Of a stretch of 51,167 nt of DNA, positions 7,839-15,989 are shown piece after piece. How positions within the stretch are numbered: the first letter of the stretch is position 1; each line of letters starts with the position of its first letter. Below the pieces are notes generated by a model. That model was not told the origin of the DNA, searched no databases, and was given only the letters and a program-made list of their open reading frames with translations. Both the position numbers and the translations under genes were made by a program. Source of the stretch: Bacillota bacterium (lineage in GTDB: Bacteria; Bacillota; Clostridia; Lachnospirales; Lachnospiraceae); contig JAEYOQ010000054.1 in the NCBI GenBank assembly GCA_023411555.1, forward strand, positions 1 through 51,167, in the 5' to 3' direction.

Positions 7839-7958
7839 TGCGTCACGGCTGGAACGAGTGGAACGGACCTAGAGAGTGCACAGCATACAGCCTGAGCTTC
7901 GGGCGTTTGAAGCCACTCGAGAGATTTGCTAACTACCAGAAAAATGGTTAATAAAAAT
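7839..7958 (+). ncRNA. Structured leader RNA of unknown class before tRNA-Pro
   Basis: The 120 nt between the promoter start and tRNA-Pro are GC-richer than other spacers. They contain a perfect 7-bp closing stem CGAGTGG (7855-7861) with CCACTCG (7913-7919). Inside is a 6-bp hairpin GCCTGA/TCGGGC (7890-7904). A smaller hairpin built on ACCA/TGGT follows. No ORF, tRNA or riboswitch class I know fits. It may be a separate small RNA processed from the tRNA transcript. Confidence 0.45.
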
Positions 7959-8032
7959 CGGGGTGTGGCTCAGCTTGGTGGAGCGCTTGGTTTGGGACCA
8001 AGAGGTCGCAGGTTCGAATCCTGTCACCCCGA
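7959..8032 (+). tRNA. tRNA-Pro (anticodon TGG)
   Basis: Acceptor CGGGGTG pairs with CACCCCG; anticodon loop TTTGGGA between CTTGG and CCAAG gives TGG. First tRNA of the seven-gene cluster. CCA is not encoded. Confidence 0.96.
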
Positions 8033-8131
8033 CTAGGCAGTAATATGGCTTAGTTAATTATCCATATCTTTCTCGTCTTGCTTGCATAAATAAGACGGTG
8101 TGAACGCAAAATAATAAAATAGTAATCCTAT

Positions 8132-8202
8132 GCGGGTGTAGTTCAATGGTAGAACACTAGCCTTCCAAGCTAGATACGTGGGTTCGATTCCCATCACCCG
8201 CT
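8132..8202 (+). tRNA. tRNA-Gly (anticodon TCC)
   Basis: 71-nt tRNA, acceptor GCGGGTG with CACCCGC; anticodon loop CTTCCAA between CTAGC and GCTAG gives TCC. CCA is not encoded. Confidence 0.96.
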
Positions 8203-8242
8203 TGATATTTGGGCTTATTCAAATAGGTCCCCATATCATAAT

Positions 8243-8316
8243 GTGCTAGTAGCTCAGTTGGATAGAGCAACGGCCTTCTAAGCCGTGTGTCGGGGGTTCG
8301 AATCCCTTCTGGCACA
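8243..8316 (+). tRNA. tRNA-Arg (anticodon TCT)
   Basis: Acceptor GTGCTAG pairs with CTGGCAC (one wobble); anticodon loop CTTCTAA between ACGGC and GCCGT gives TCT, decoding AGA/AGG. CCA is not encoded. Confidence 0.96.
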
Positions 8317-8351
8317 TTTTTCATCTAATGAAATATTTGAAAAGTGTTTAT

Positions 8352-8427
8352 GGTGGGTATAGCGCAGTTGGTTAGCGCGCCAGATTGTGGCTCTGGAGGC
8401 CAAGGGTTCGAATCCCTTTATCCACCC
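8352..8427 (+). tRNA. tRNA-His (anticodon GTG)
   Basis: Anticodon loop TTGTGGC between CCAGA and TCTGG gives GTG. An extra 5' G (8352) can pair with the C at the discriminator position, the G-1 hallmark of histidine tRNA. The 3' end may be 8426. Confidence 0.95.
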
Positions 8428-8488
8428 TATATTGAATGTCATGAAAAGTCTGAAAAGGCTTTTCGTTTTTCAATTAAGGTTTTTAGAT

Positions 8489-8561
8489 TGGGCTATCGCC
8501 AAGCGGTAAGGCACAGGACTTTGACTCCTGCATTACGGTGGTTCGAATCCACCTAGCCCAG
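8489..8561 (+). tRNA. tRNA-Gln (anticodon TTG)
   Basis: Acceptor TGGGCTA pairs with TAGCCCA; anticodon loop CTTTGAC between CAGGA and TCCTG gives TTG. Its 3' end is also part of a perfect 10-bp inverted repeat with downstream sequence (8599-8608). CCA is not encoded. Confidence 0.95.
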
Positions 8562-8658
8562 CTCTGATTAAGACCCTGACTGTTAAGAGAATTTGAAACA
8601 GAGCTGGGATTGACCAGTTTTTGGGCAAGACCTTGATTGTCTCAATGAACTGAGACAA
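8557..8658 (+). other. Hairpin-rich spacer after tRNA-Gln
   Basis: CCCAGCTCTG (8557-8566), which includes the 3' acceptor strand of tRNA-Gln, is perfectly complementary to CAGAGCTGGG (8599-8608). A second perfect hairpin, TTGTCTCA/TGAGACAA, follows at 8637-8658. The similar segments TTGACCAGTTTTT and TTGACCACTTTTA flank the second hairpin. No T run makes it a terminator. It may guide tRNA processing. Confidence 0.5.
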
Positions 8659-8798
8659 AATTGGTTTGACCACTTTTATACAGAAGACATGTCCCTTGAA
8701 TAATAAAGGTTCTGCTAAGAAAGAATATGTTCTATAACCTAGACTGTTTTTTCGGCGCTATGCTCACTTCTGTACTAACGTCGAAGATAGTTGATTAT

Positions 8799-8871
8799 GG
8801 GATATTAGCTCAGTTGGTAGAGCACATGACTTTTAATCATGGTGTCCCGGGTTCGAATCCCGGATGTCTCA
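8799..8871 (+). tRNA. tRNA-Lys (anticodon TTT)
   Basis: Anticodon loop CTTTTAA between CATGA and TCATG gives TTT. Acceptor GGGATAT pairs with ATGTCTC using two G-T wobbles, an unusually weak acceptor stem. CCA is not encoded. Confidence 0.95.
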
Positions 8872-8912
8872 TTTACTTAGGAAATAGAACACTTTCCATA
8901 AGTAAATAATAT

Positions 8913-8992
8913 GCGGATGTGGCGGAATTGGCAGACGCGCCAGATTTAGGTTCTGGTTCGAGAGAGTGGGGGTTCAAGTCCCTTCATCCGCA
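8913..8992 (+). tRNA. tRNA-Leu (anticodon TAG)
   Basis: Class II tRNA, acceptor GCGGATG with CATCCGC; anticodon loop TTTAGGT between CCAGA and TCTGG gives TAG. Last tRNA of the cluster, 8 nt before the terminator. CCA is not encoded. Confidence 0.96.
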
Positions 8993-9000
8993 GTAAAAGA

Positions 9001-9034
9001 AACACTTGAAATGATAATATTTCAAGTGTTTTTT
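9001..9034 (+). terminator. Rho-independent terminator of second tRNA cluster
   Basis: A perfect 12-bp stem, AACACTTGAAAT with ATTTCAAGTGTT, with a 6-nt loop and a T run. Confidence 0.93.
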
Positions 9035-9134
9035 GTTGTTCGATTATATTCATATTTACAACTTAACCTGCACCAGTAGTTAAACGGAATGATGTGTACA
9101 TTAATATGGAAAGCAATATATGTTTTGTATCTAT

Positions 9135-10082
9135 TTATATGAACTGAAGAGCTTTTAGAAGATATACTAAGAAAAAGATAGTAATGATACTGAAAATCGA
9201 AGTGACTATAACGATTTGTCCTGCTAATTCTCCGTCCGCATCCATCTCTACGGCCATTGTAAAAGAGGAGACTGCGGTAGGGGAAGCGGTCACCCCGAGC
9301 AATGCCACCAATGCTTCACCTCGCAGTCCGAGGGCAATGGCTATGGTAAATACTATCAGGGGAATGAAGATCAGTTTGCCTAGAACAACTGTACTCAGAT
9401 ACTTCAGGTTACCACTGATTCTACTGAATTGAAAGGTCCCTCCGAGAACAATAAAGGAGAGGGGAGTGGCAATCTTTGAAAGGGAGGACAAAGGAGATAA
9501 TAGAAGCTGGGGAATCTGAATTCTTAGTAGTAATAAAATAAAGGCAATCGCAGATGCTATAATAAGAGGATTTTTTACTATATTTAAAAGTACCTTTTTA
9601 TAGTTGACCTTTCCCCCGCGATAGTATTCCAGTACAAAAACTGCGATGATATTAAATAGAGGAACGATAAATGCAGCAAGCAAGGATACTAGTCCAGTAC
9701 GAGCCTCTCCATAAATTGAAGCAGCAATCGGGATTCCGAAGAGGACAAGATTGCCACGGAAGACACCCTGAATCATAACACTGCATTTCTTCTTATCTTG
9801 AATAAAGTAAGGAAAGATAAAATGTATGATAACTGTAATTATTATTACACTCAAAGAAGCTAGTAATAGGAGAGTTCCGTTCTCCTTGCTTAAGGCCTCT
9901 TCGAGCTCAAGAGAATAGATATTGAGGAATAAGAGAAGAGGCAGAAAAACCCGAAAAACTAGTTTATTCATCACATTCAATGAATGGGTATCAACGATCT
10001 TTCTTCGCCTTAATATGTATCCGATTGCCATCTGTAGCAACAAGGGAAAAACAACGCTAAATGCTAATACGAAATTGTTCAT
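9135..10082 (-). CDS. AEC-family (auxin efflux carrier-like) permease
   Basis: 315 residues and about ten hydrophobic segments, the normal size for the AEC/MleP family. Matching features are the start FSVVFPLLLQMAIGYILRR, the VFRVFLPLLLFLNIY segment, RGNLVLFGIPIAASIYG near the middle, and TASPTAVSSFTMAVEM near the C-terminus. Members export or exchange organic acids or amino-acid derivatives across the membrane; the substrate cannot be read from sequence. An AAGGA site precedes the start. Its 3' end faces the tRNA-cluster terminator, and it is divergent from the CNNM gene. Confidence 0.9.
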   Translation of the reverse strand: MNNFVLAFSVVFPLLLQMAIGYILRRRKIVDTHSLNVMNKLVFRVFLPLLLFLNIYSLELEEALSKENGTLLLLASLSVIIITVIIHFIFPYFIQDKKKCSVMIQGVFRGNLVLFGIPIAASIYGEARTGLVSLLAAFIVPLFNIIAVFVLEYYRGGKVNYKKVLLNIVKNPLIIASAIAFILLLLRIQIPQLLLSPLSSLSKIATPLSFIVLGGTFQFSRISGNLKYLSTVVLGKLIFIPLIVFTIAIALGLRGEALVALLGVTASPTAVSSFTMAVEMDADGELAGQIVIVTSIFSIITIFFLVYLLKALQFI

Positions 10083-10254
10083 GCTTCTCAGTCCTTTATG
10101 GAATATTTAGTAACAAAATTAAGTTGGATTCATATGCCTAAAGCTATTCTAGCATATGAGGGAATAGAACGCTATAGCTGAGTTGCTCTTCCGATGCAGG
10201 TAGGTAATTTAGGGGTCGTCTTCGCTAGTATTTACCAGTAATATCATAAAACCC

Positions 10255-10284
10255 TTGGTAATACAATGAATTCTGTGATATACT
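10255..10284 (+). promoter_or_regulatory. Sigma-A promoter for CNNM/CBS protein
   Basis: TTGGTA, 18 nt, TATACT. A small hairpin TGGCTT/AAGCCA (10316-10333) lies between it and the ribosome site. Confidence 0.6.
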
Positions 10285-10353
10285 ATTTCCTGTACTTTAA
10301 ATAATATGATTAAAATGGCTTGTTAAAAAGCCAACTATACGGAGGAATTCGAA

Positions 10354-11679
10354 ATGCCAGAATCTGACACAGAAAGCTTGTTAGGACAACTACTCATACT
10401 GATTATTCTTACTGCAGTCAATGCATTTTTTGCTTGCGCTGAGATGGCCATGGTGTCATCGAACAAAAGCAAAATTCGAAGGCTTGCAGAGGAAGGAAAA
10501 AAGAGTGCCAGGTTAGTACAAAAGTTTAATGAAGAACCCACAAAGTTCTTATCGACGATTCAAGTTGCGATTACTTTAGCAGGCTTCTTTTCCAGTGCTA
10601 CTGCAGCTCAAGGACTATCCCAACCACTAGGAGAATGGCTTAGCACAAGAAATATTCCTTATGGTGGCCAGATTTCCTTAATTGTGGTTACATTGATCTT
10701 ATCCTATTTTACTCTTGTCTTTGGTGAGCTTGTACCAAAGAAACTAGCGCTTCAAAAGCCGGAAGCCATCAGTATGTTTTGCGTTAAGCCAATCAAGGCT
10801 GTAGCTAAGGTGGCATCTCCTTTCATTAAGTTGCTCACCTTTTCCACAAATCTGGTGACGATGCTTTTTGGTGTTAAGGAGGGAAATACAGAAGAGATAT
10901 TATCCAGAGAAGAGCTGATTTCCCTTGTGAATGAGGGGCAAGCTCAGGGTGTTCTGAATAAGCAAGAGAAGGAAATGATTAATTCCATCATGGAGTTTGA
11001 TGAGAAGATAGCAAAAGAAATCATGACACCTAGAATTAATGTGTTTTCGATCGATATCGCTGCTCCTAAGGAAGAATATCTCGAAGATTTGATTAATTCA
11101 AAATATACACGAATTCCGGTTTATGAGGAGGACATAGATAACATTATCGGTATGCTTTACATTAAGGATTTTCTGAAGGAAGCGGTGAAACGCGGTTATC
11201 AGAATGTCGATGTGAGAGCAATTATAAAGAAACCTTATCTCGTACCGGAGAGTAAGGTTATCAAGGATTTGTTCCGTGATCTTCAGATGTCAAAGAAGCA
11301 GATTGCTGTATTGATAGACGAGTATGGTGGTTTTGCCGGTATCGTAACCATGGAGGACCTGGTAGAGGAAGTAATGGGTGATATCGAGGACGAATATGAT
11401 TTGACTCATATTAAAATCAAAAAGATGGATGATTCTACCTACCTGCTTGATGGAATGGTAACGTTGGATGAAATAAATAATCAATTGGATTTGCAATTAT
11501 ATTCTGAGAACTACGATACCTTATCCGGATTCTTAATTGATCACATCGGTAGCATTCCGCAGGAGAATGATGACCGTACGATTGAAATAGAACATATGGT
11601 ATTCAAACTGGAGAGTGTAAAAAACAAGAGAATTGATAAGGTTAAGCTATATATTGGCAAGGAGAAGTCGGAAGAATAG
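10354..11679 (+). CDS. CNNM/CBS/CorC-domain membrane protein (hemolysin family, TlyC-like)
   Basis: 441 residues in the usual three-part order. An N-terminal CNNM membrane domain (about 1-190, three to four helices, with ACAEMAMVSSNKSKIRRL and FGELVPKKLAL signatures) is followed by paired CBS domains (about 210-335, MTPRINVFSID and VLIDEYGGFAGIVTMEDLVEE). A CorC_HlyC domain (about 350-435) completes it. Despite the hemolysin name, relatives act in magnesium or other cation efflux. The start follows CGGAGGAATTC. The gene has its own promoter and terminator. Confidence 0.92.
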   Translation: MPESDTESLLGQLLILIILTAVNAFFACAEMAMVSSNKSKIRRLAEEGKKSARLVQKFNEEPTKFLSTIQVAITLAGFFSSATAAQGLSQPLGEWLSTRNIPYGGQISLIVVTLILSYFTLVFGELVPKKLALQKPEAISMFCVKPIKAVAKVASPFIKLLTFSTNLVTMLFGVKEGNTEEILSREELISLVNEGQAQGVLNKQEKEMINSIMEFDEKIAKEIMTPRINVFSIDIAAPKEEYLEDLINSKYTRIPVYEEDIDNIIGMLYIKDFLKEAVKRGYQNVDVRAIIKKPYLVPESKVIKDLFRDLQMSKKQIAVLIDEYGGFAGIVTMEDLVEEVMGDIEDEYDLTHIKIKKMDDSTYLLDGMVTLDEINNQLDLQLYSENYDTLSGFLIDHIGSIPQENDDRTIEIEHMVFKLESVKNKRIDKVKLYIGKEKSEE

Positions 11680-11769
11680 GTTTTTGGAAGATTTGCAGCG
11701 AACCTACTAAGGAAAAGATGCTTAAAGCCGGAAATCAGAATTGTGAGACCATAATTGAACGTATAAGGG

Positions 11770-11809
11770 GTGCTTCAAAACAAATATCGTTTTGAGGCAT
11801 TCTTTTTTT
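11770..11809 (+). terminator. Rho-independent terminator
   Basis: TGCTTCAAAAC pairs with GTTTTGAGGCA (one wobble), followed by seven T residues. Ends the CNNM gene. Confidence 0.9.
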
Positions 11810-11951
11810 GTGCGTAAATCGCCCGCGTCATCCATTGTATGATGAAATATTACGTGATAAGCAGCCAAATATGACACGAATGTTTTGGAGTTGAATAAAC
11901 TGTATTGAGATAAGGATTACAGCAATTCTCTATGTTTACAAGGAGGCTTAT

Positions 11952-13748
11952 ATGAATAGCAACAATGCGAGAGAGGCAAGATCCCAGGCAGGTATACCCT
12001 ACAATGATATCATTTGGTATGATGTTGTGGGTCAACCCTTCGGAACTGCCGCTTATTTTAATGCAATCATTTTTGGAGATGCCAACAATATTGTAGATAC
12101 TAAAGGTGCAATGGCAGTAGGAGGGAACTTCGTGAGTCCAAGAGGACTTTCCCTTGGCTATGGTAATGATTTGAAGTTAACCGGAACAGGATATAGCCCT
12201 GACCTGGTTCGCTTTTTGGTAGGTGGCAATGTAGCGATGCAGGGACCGTTGGTAGTAATAGGCCATGTTGTCGCAGGAGGAAACTTCCGTGCAGCTAACG
12301 GAAGCACTTACCTAATCGGTAAGGACGGCTCGAGTAGCCAGGTGCAGGAGCTGACGCGTTTATACCAAGCCAATAATGGTAGCAGATATTGGCGTGTCAG
12401 TGATCGTGACAATCATTATTTAATTTCTAGCTATGATGTACCGCGCTTTATTCCTGCAAGTAGAATTGATGCGGATGTGAGCGACTTCTTTGAGGAAGCA
12501 CGTGAAAGTATCGTGGATTTTCATGACTGTATTGTTAATACTCAACCTAATGGAACAGTAGTCCCTCATTTCCATGAACTGATTTTGAGAGGAAATGATC
12601 CTGATCAAAACATATTTGTGGTAGATGCTCGGCCGAACGGTATTCTTAATAAGGAACTCCGTTTTGAGATTCCATCAGGCAGTCGTGGTATCGTCATATT
12701 CCGTACCGGAAACAATGCTCACTTACAATATGGTCTCTGGGGAGCAGAGAATCTGGCAAACAATACTCTTTATGTTTTTGAGGATGCAAGAAATATCTAT
12801 ATGGAGGTTCCAGCAGCAATATGGGGAAGTATTCTAGCACCTCAAGCGATGTTTCATGCACATCAGACCGGTGGAACCGTGAGCGGAAATGCAGCCTTGG
12901 GAGGCTTTGCAGTTAGTCCTACCAGCGGCTTTGAATTCCATCTATATCCATTTATAGGTGGGGTAGTATGTGGTGAAGTGACTCCAGAACCAGTACCAGC
13001 TCCTGCGCCAGCCCCCGCACCAGCTCCTGCTCCAACCCCCGCGCCCAGACCAATTCCGACTCCAGCACCAGCCCCTGCGCCCAGACCAACCCCGACTCCT
13101 GCGCCTGCCCCTGCACCCAGACCAATTCCGACTCCAACACCAGCTCCTGCGCCCAGACCAACACCGGCACCAGCACCAGCCCCGGCGCCCAGACCAACTC
13201 CGACTCCTGCGCCCAGACCAACCCCTGCGCCAGCCCCGGCCCCTGCGCCCAGACCGACCCCGGCTCCTATTCCGGAGCTAGTCTGTCCTGAATGTGAGGA
13301 GTGTCCGCCACAAATCATTCCAGAACCTTGCCCTGTGTGCCCTGAAGTTAAGCCGTGTCCTGAGTGCGAGGAATGTCCGCCTTGTCCTCCGAATGAGACA
13401 ACAATAATTATTGAACCGGTGCCAGTTCCAATGCCAATTCTGGTGGAAGAGGATAAATGTAAACAGGGTTGTCTTGTGGAAGTAGGCGTTATTTTCGGAT
13501 GCATATGGGGATGTAGCTGTTGTCATAATCATGCATGGGAGATTAACCTTTACAAGATGTGCAGCGATAAAAAGAGGCTACTACATTGTGAAAATATTTA
13601 TGGCTGTGGCTGCTTTGAATTCAAAGTGCCCTACGATGATCTATATTGCCTAGAGGTGTGTCCGATTGGACAAAACGCCAATGCAATCACCTGTAAGCCG
13701 ATGCTTACCTTAAAGAATGTCGGAGTAAAGAGCCTTATGATTCATTAG
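11952..13748 (+). CDS. Choice-of-anchor A domain protein with Pro-rich stalk and Cys-rich C-terminus
   Basis: 598 residues in four parts. Residues about 30-335 resemble the choice-of-anchor A (collagen-binding adhesin-like) domain: FNAIIFGDANNIVDTKGAMAVGGN, repeated VGGN/AGGN turns, and IWGSILAPQAMF near its end. Residues about 345-438 are a Pro/Ala stalk with seven APRP modules. Residues about 440-480 are Cys/Pro-rich with CPECEECPP twice. The last 110 residues hold about 15 more cysteines. Surprisingly, there is no signal peptide, LPXTG motif or membrane anchor, although GGAGG fixes this start. In a spore former this suggests a structural spore-surface protein cross-linked by disulfides; that is inference. 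Confidence 0.75.
   Translation: MNSNNAREARSQAGIPYNDIIWYDVVGQPFGTAAYFNAIIFGDANNIVDTKGAMAVGGNFVSPRGLSLGYGNDLKLTGTGYSPDLVRFLVGGNVAMQGPLVVIGHVVAGGNFRAANGSTYLIGKDGSSSQVQELTRLYQANNGSRYWRVSDRDNHYLISSYDVPRFIPASRIDADVSDFFEEARESIVDFHDCIVNTQPNGTVVPHFHELILRGNDPDQNIFVVDARPNGILNKELRFEIPSGSRGIVIFRTGNNAHLQYGLWGAENLANNTLYVFEDARNIYMEVPAAIWGSILAPQAMFHAHQTGGTVSGNAALGGFAVSPTSGFEFHLYPFIGGVVCGEVTPEPVPAPAPAPAPAPAPTPAPRPIPTPAPAPAPRPTPTPAPAPAPRPIPTPTPAPAPRPTPAPAPAPAPRPTPTPAPRPTPAPAPAPAPRPTPAPIPELVCPECEECPPQIIPEPCPVCPEVKPCPECEECPPCPPNETTIIIEPVPVPMPILVEEDKCKQGCLVEVGVIFGCIWGCSCCHNHAWEINLYKMCSDKKRLLHCENIYGCGCFEFKVPYDDLYCLEVCPIGQNANAITCKPMLTLKNVGVKSLMIH
12985..13266 (+). repeat. Pro/Ala-encoding imperfect tandem repeats
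   Basis: GC-rich in-gene repeats, seven copies of a CCCAGACC-centred unit encoding APRP followed by variable TP/IP/PA dipeptides; the commonest period is 36 nt (12 codons). Such tracts change length by slippage. The antisense strand is also open here and reads as a Gly/Ala/Val repeat, an artefact. Confidence 0.85.
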
Positions 13749-13775
13749 TTTGAACTGCCTAGTGTTATTTTTCTA

Positions 13776-13804
13776 TTGAAATGGTTAATAAGAATTACTA
13801 TAAT
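13776..13804 (+). promoter_or_regulatory. Sigma-A promoter for DJ-1/PfpI gene
   Basis: TTGAAA, 17 nt, TATAAT, ending 30 nt before the ATG. Confidence 0.8.
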
Positions 13805-13834
13805 TAATCATATTAATAGAAAAGGAGTATTCAT

Positions 13835-14407
13835 ATGGCGAAGGTATATCTGTTTCTGGCAGAAGGTTTTGAGGAAATAGAAGGTTTAACAGTAGTTGAT
13901 TTGCTTCGAAGAGCAAATATTGATATTGTAATGGTTTCCATCACTGGTGATCTTCGTGTTACAGGTTCCCATCAGATTACAACAATAGCCGATGCTTTAT
14001 TTGATGCAGTGGATTATTCGGATGCTGATATGCTTGTATTACCGGGAGGAATGCCCGGAACTCTGAATCTGCAGGCACATACGGGTTTAGATAGGCTACT
14101 CCGGGATTTTGCGGCAAAGGATAAAAAGCTTGCAGCTATTTGTGCAGCGCCCCGAGTGCTTGGAAGCAAAGGATTGTTAAGCGGGAAGAATGCAACCTGC
14201 TACCCCGGTCATGAGGATCAGCTGTTAGGAGCCCATGTGACTAATACTGCCGTTGTAATAGATGGTAATATAACGACCAGTAAGGGGATGGGTACGGCGA
14301 TTGACTTTTCCTTATCCCTGATTGAAACCTTGAAGGGGGCGGAAGAAGCCTCTCATATTGCAAAAGCAATTCAATATACGTATTATAAGAATAATTCTGA
14401 GCAATAA
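13835..14407 (+). CDS. DJ-1/PfpI family protein (YajL/ThiJ-like)
   Basis: 190 residues, whole-family length. The nucleophile elbow AAICAAPRVLG carries C103, with the conserved acidic partner in GFEEIEGLTVVDLLRRA near the N-terminus and the LVLPGGMPGT strand-turn (68-76). Relatives protect proteins or nucleotides from glyoxal damage or act as chaperones; the biochemical role is debated. AAAGGAG precedes the ATG, and the gene has its own strong promoter. It ends 10 nt from the convergent symporter with no terminator visible between them. Confidence 0.92.
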   Translation: MAKVYLFLAEGFEEIEGLTVVDLLRRANIDIVMVSITGDLRVTGSHQITTIADALFDAVDYSDADMLVLPGGMPGTLNLQAHTGLDRLLRDFAAKDKKLAAICAAPRVLGSKGLLSGKNATCYPGHEDQLLGAHVTNTAVVIDGNITTSKGMGTAIDFSLSLIETLKGAEEASHIAKAIQYTYYKNNSEQ

Positions 14408-14417
14408 ATGTTTTCAA

Positions 14418-15734
14418 TCAGCTTTTACTGTAAGGGAGTATTTGCTTGCGTAGGAAGAATAGGCAGACCAGATTGGGCAGAGCCATGAAGGCATTCACCA
14501 GATCACTAAGCTCCCATACAAGTTCTAATGACATAATTGATCCAATATAGATCATAAGGATGTAACAGATGCGGTAGGTACCTATTCCGGATTTTCCGAA
14601 CAGGTATTCTACCGCTTTTTCTCCAAAAAACGACCATCCAATTAGGGTGGCAATGGCAAAAGCGACTAAGGATATTCCGAGAAATACCTTTCCGAAGGGG
14701 ATTGTATCAAAGGCGGCTGAGGTCAGTTCGGTAAACGCATAGCCGCTTACGGAGGATGGATTTTTAATCAGATTAGTAACAATGACAAGCCCGGTTACGG
14801 CACAAATCACTACCGTATCCCAGAAGGTAGCGCTCATAGAGATTAAGGCTTGCCTTCCTGGACTGGAGGTTTGTGCACCGGCAGCAGTGATTGCAGCAGA
14901 CCCTATACCGGCTTCGTTTGTGAATAATCCTCTTGCAATTCCGTAGCGGGCAGCAGATTTTATAGTGCTTCCAATAAAACCTCCTGCTACAGCTGCGGGA
15001 AGCTTTGAAGGTATGAAAGCGCTTTTTAGTATTAATTCTAGAGCAGATGATAGATAGGGAATATTAATGACAAGTATCACTATACATCCGACCATATAGA
15101 AGATGCCCATAGCTGGTACCAGCATGCTGCAGATAGTCCCGATGGATTTGATGCCGCCAACGATGACTAAGCCTACAATCAGGGCAATAACAATACCGAC
15201 AATATATTCAGGTAATCCCCAGAGGGTATGTAGTGTCTGGGTTACAGCACGTGCTTGAGTGGAACAGCCTACCCCATAGGAAGCAATCAAAGTGAAAAAG
15301 CCAAATAGTACAGCCAGCCATTTCTTTCCGAGCCCATACTCAAGAGCATACATAGGACCACCGAGGAAGGTACCGTCTGAGGTACGCTTTCGATAGAGAA
15401 CACCTAGGAAACATTCGGCATAGGTGGTGGCCATGCCAAGTACACCGGTGAGCCAGCACCAGAAAATAGCCCCTGGTCCACCAAGGGCAATCGCAGTTGA
15501 GATACCTATGATATTACCGGTTCCAATAGTTGCAGCTAAGGTAGCGGATAAAGCAGCAAAGCCACTTAAGTCACCCTCGGCATCTCGGTCCGGTATAAAA
15601 GTTAATTTTATCGCCCTAAGAATATGTTTTTGAACACCCTTCAGATGGAGTGTAAAATAGATATGAGAACTGAATAATAGTACTGGTAAGGGGATTCCCC
15701 ATAAAAAATTATTGATGCTCTTAAGGTAATCCAT
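14418..15734 (-). CDS. Sodium:alanine (AGCS family) symporter
   Basis: 438 residues with about ten or eleven transmembrane segments, the size of AlsT/DagA-type carriers. Signatures include ATIGTGNIIGISTAIALGGPGAIFWCW (66-92), YGVGCSTQARAV, and the RGLFTNEAGIGSAAITAAGA stretch (about 269-288) that binds substrate and sodium. It imports alanine or glycine with sodium; which one is unknown. The start follows TAGGGGTT. A possible promoter lies at 15828-15856. Confidence 0.93.
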   Translation of the reverse strand: MDYLKSINNFLWGIPLPVLLFSSHIYFTLHLKGVQKHILRAIKLTFIPDRDAEGDLSGFAALSATLAATIGTGNIIGISTAIALGGPGAIFWCWLTGVLGMATTYAECFLGVLYRKRTSDGTFLGGPMYALEYGLGKKWLAVLFGFFTLIASYGVGCSTQARAVTQTLHTLWGLPEYIVGIVIALIVGLVIVGGIKSIGTICSMLVPAMGIFYMVGCIVILVINIPYLSSALELILKSAFIPSKLPAAVAGGFIGSTIKSAARYGIARGLFTNEAGIGSAAITAAGAQTSSPGRQALISMSATFWDTVVICAVTGLVIVTNLIKNPSSVSGYAFTELTSAAFDTIPFGKVFLGISLVAFAIATLIGWSFFGEKAVEYLFGKSGIGTYRICYILMIYIGSIMSLELVWELSDLVNAFMALPNLVCLFFLRKQILPYSKS

Positions 15735-15827
15735 ATGACCAACCCCTACATGATGATTGTTATATGTATATGTGGGGGTAACTAAAAGTAGAAGAGCCCT
15801 CTATAAAAGCCCGAAGAAGGAATAGAA

Positions 15828-15856
15828 TTTAAAACCAGTGCTAAGTGCATAGTCAA
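15828..15856 (-). promoter_or_regulatory. Probable promoter for AGCS symporter
   Basis: Minus strand TTGACT, 17 nt, TTTAAA. The -35 box is good (5/6) and the -10 weaker (4/6). Confidence 0.45.
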
Positions 15857-15919
15857 CCATAAGAAATAAGAACAGAACAATAAGACTAGAACTTTTAAAG
15901 TATATACGGATGTGTGAAT

Positions 15920-15976
15920 ATGATAAAGAAAAGGACTGTTTTATAGACCTTATATGACGGTCCTTTTCTTTATCAT
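15920..15976 (-). terminator. Terminator hairpin after murF
   Basis: A perfect 17-bp stem (GATAAAGAAAAGGAC core with GTCCTTTTCTTTATC) around a 23-nt loop. The T tract is within the stem. It lies just beyond the murF stop on the minus strand. Confidence 0.8.
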
Positions 15977-15989
15977 TTCGTATTCTCTA

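Noticed and set aside
7839..7958. Leader before tRNA-Pro considered as signal recognition particle RNA or a T-box
   Set aside because: The GGAAGCAGCC-type SRP motif and the T-box TGGNACCGCG motif are both absent.
8344..8556. 70-residue plus-strand frame
   Set aside because: Runs through tRNA-His and tRNA-Gln; a by-product of tRNA sequence.
8727..8909. 60-residue plus-strand frame
   Set aside because: Runs through tRNA-Lys; no ribosome site.
12985..13266. Repeat tract considered as a CRISPR array
   Set aside because: Units are in-frame codons for APRP-type peptides with no unique spacers of constant length.
12863..13504. 213-residue Gly/Ala/Val-rich minus-strand frame
   Set aside because: Antisense of the Pro-rich repeat; the GC-rich repeats leave the complementary strand open. 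No ribosome site.
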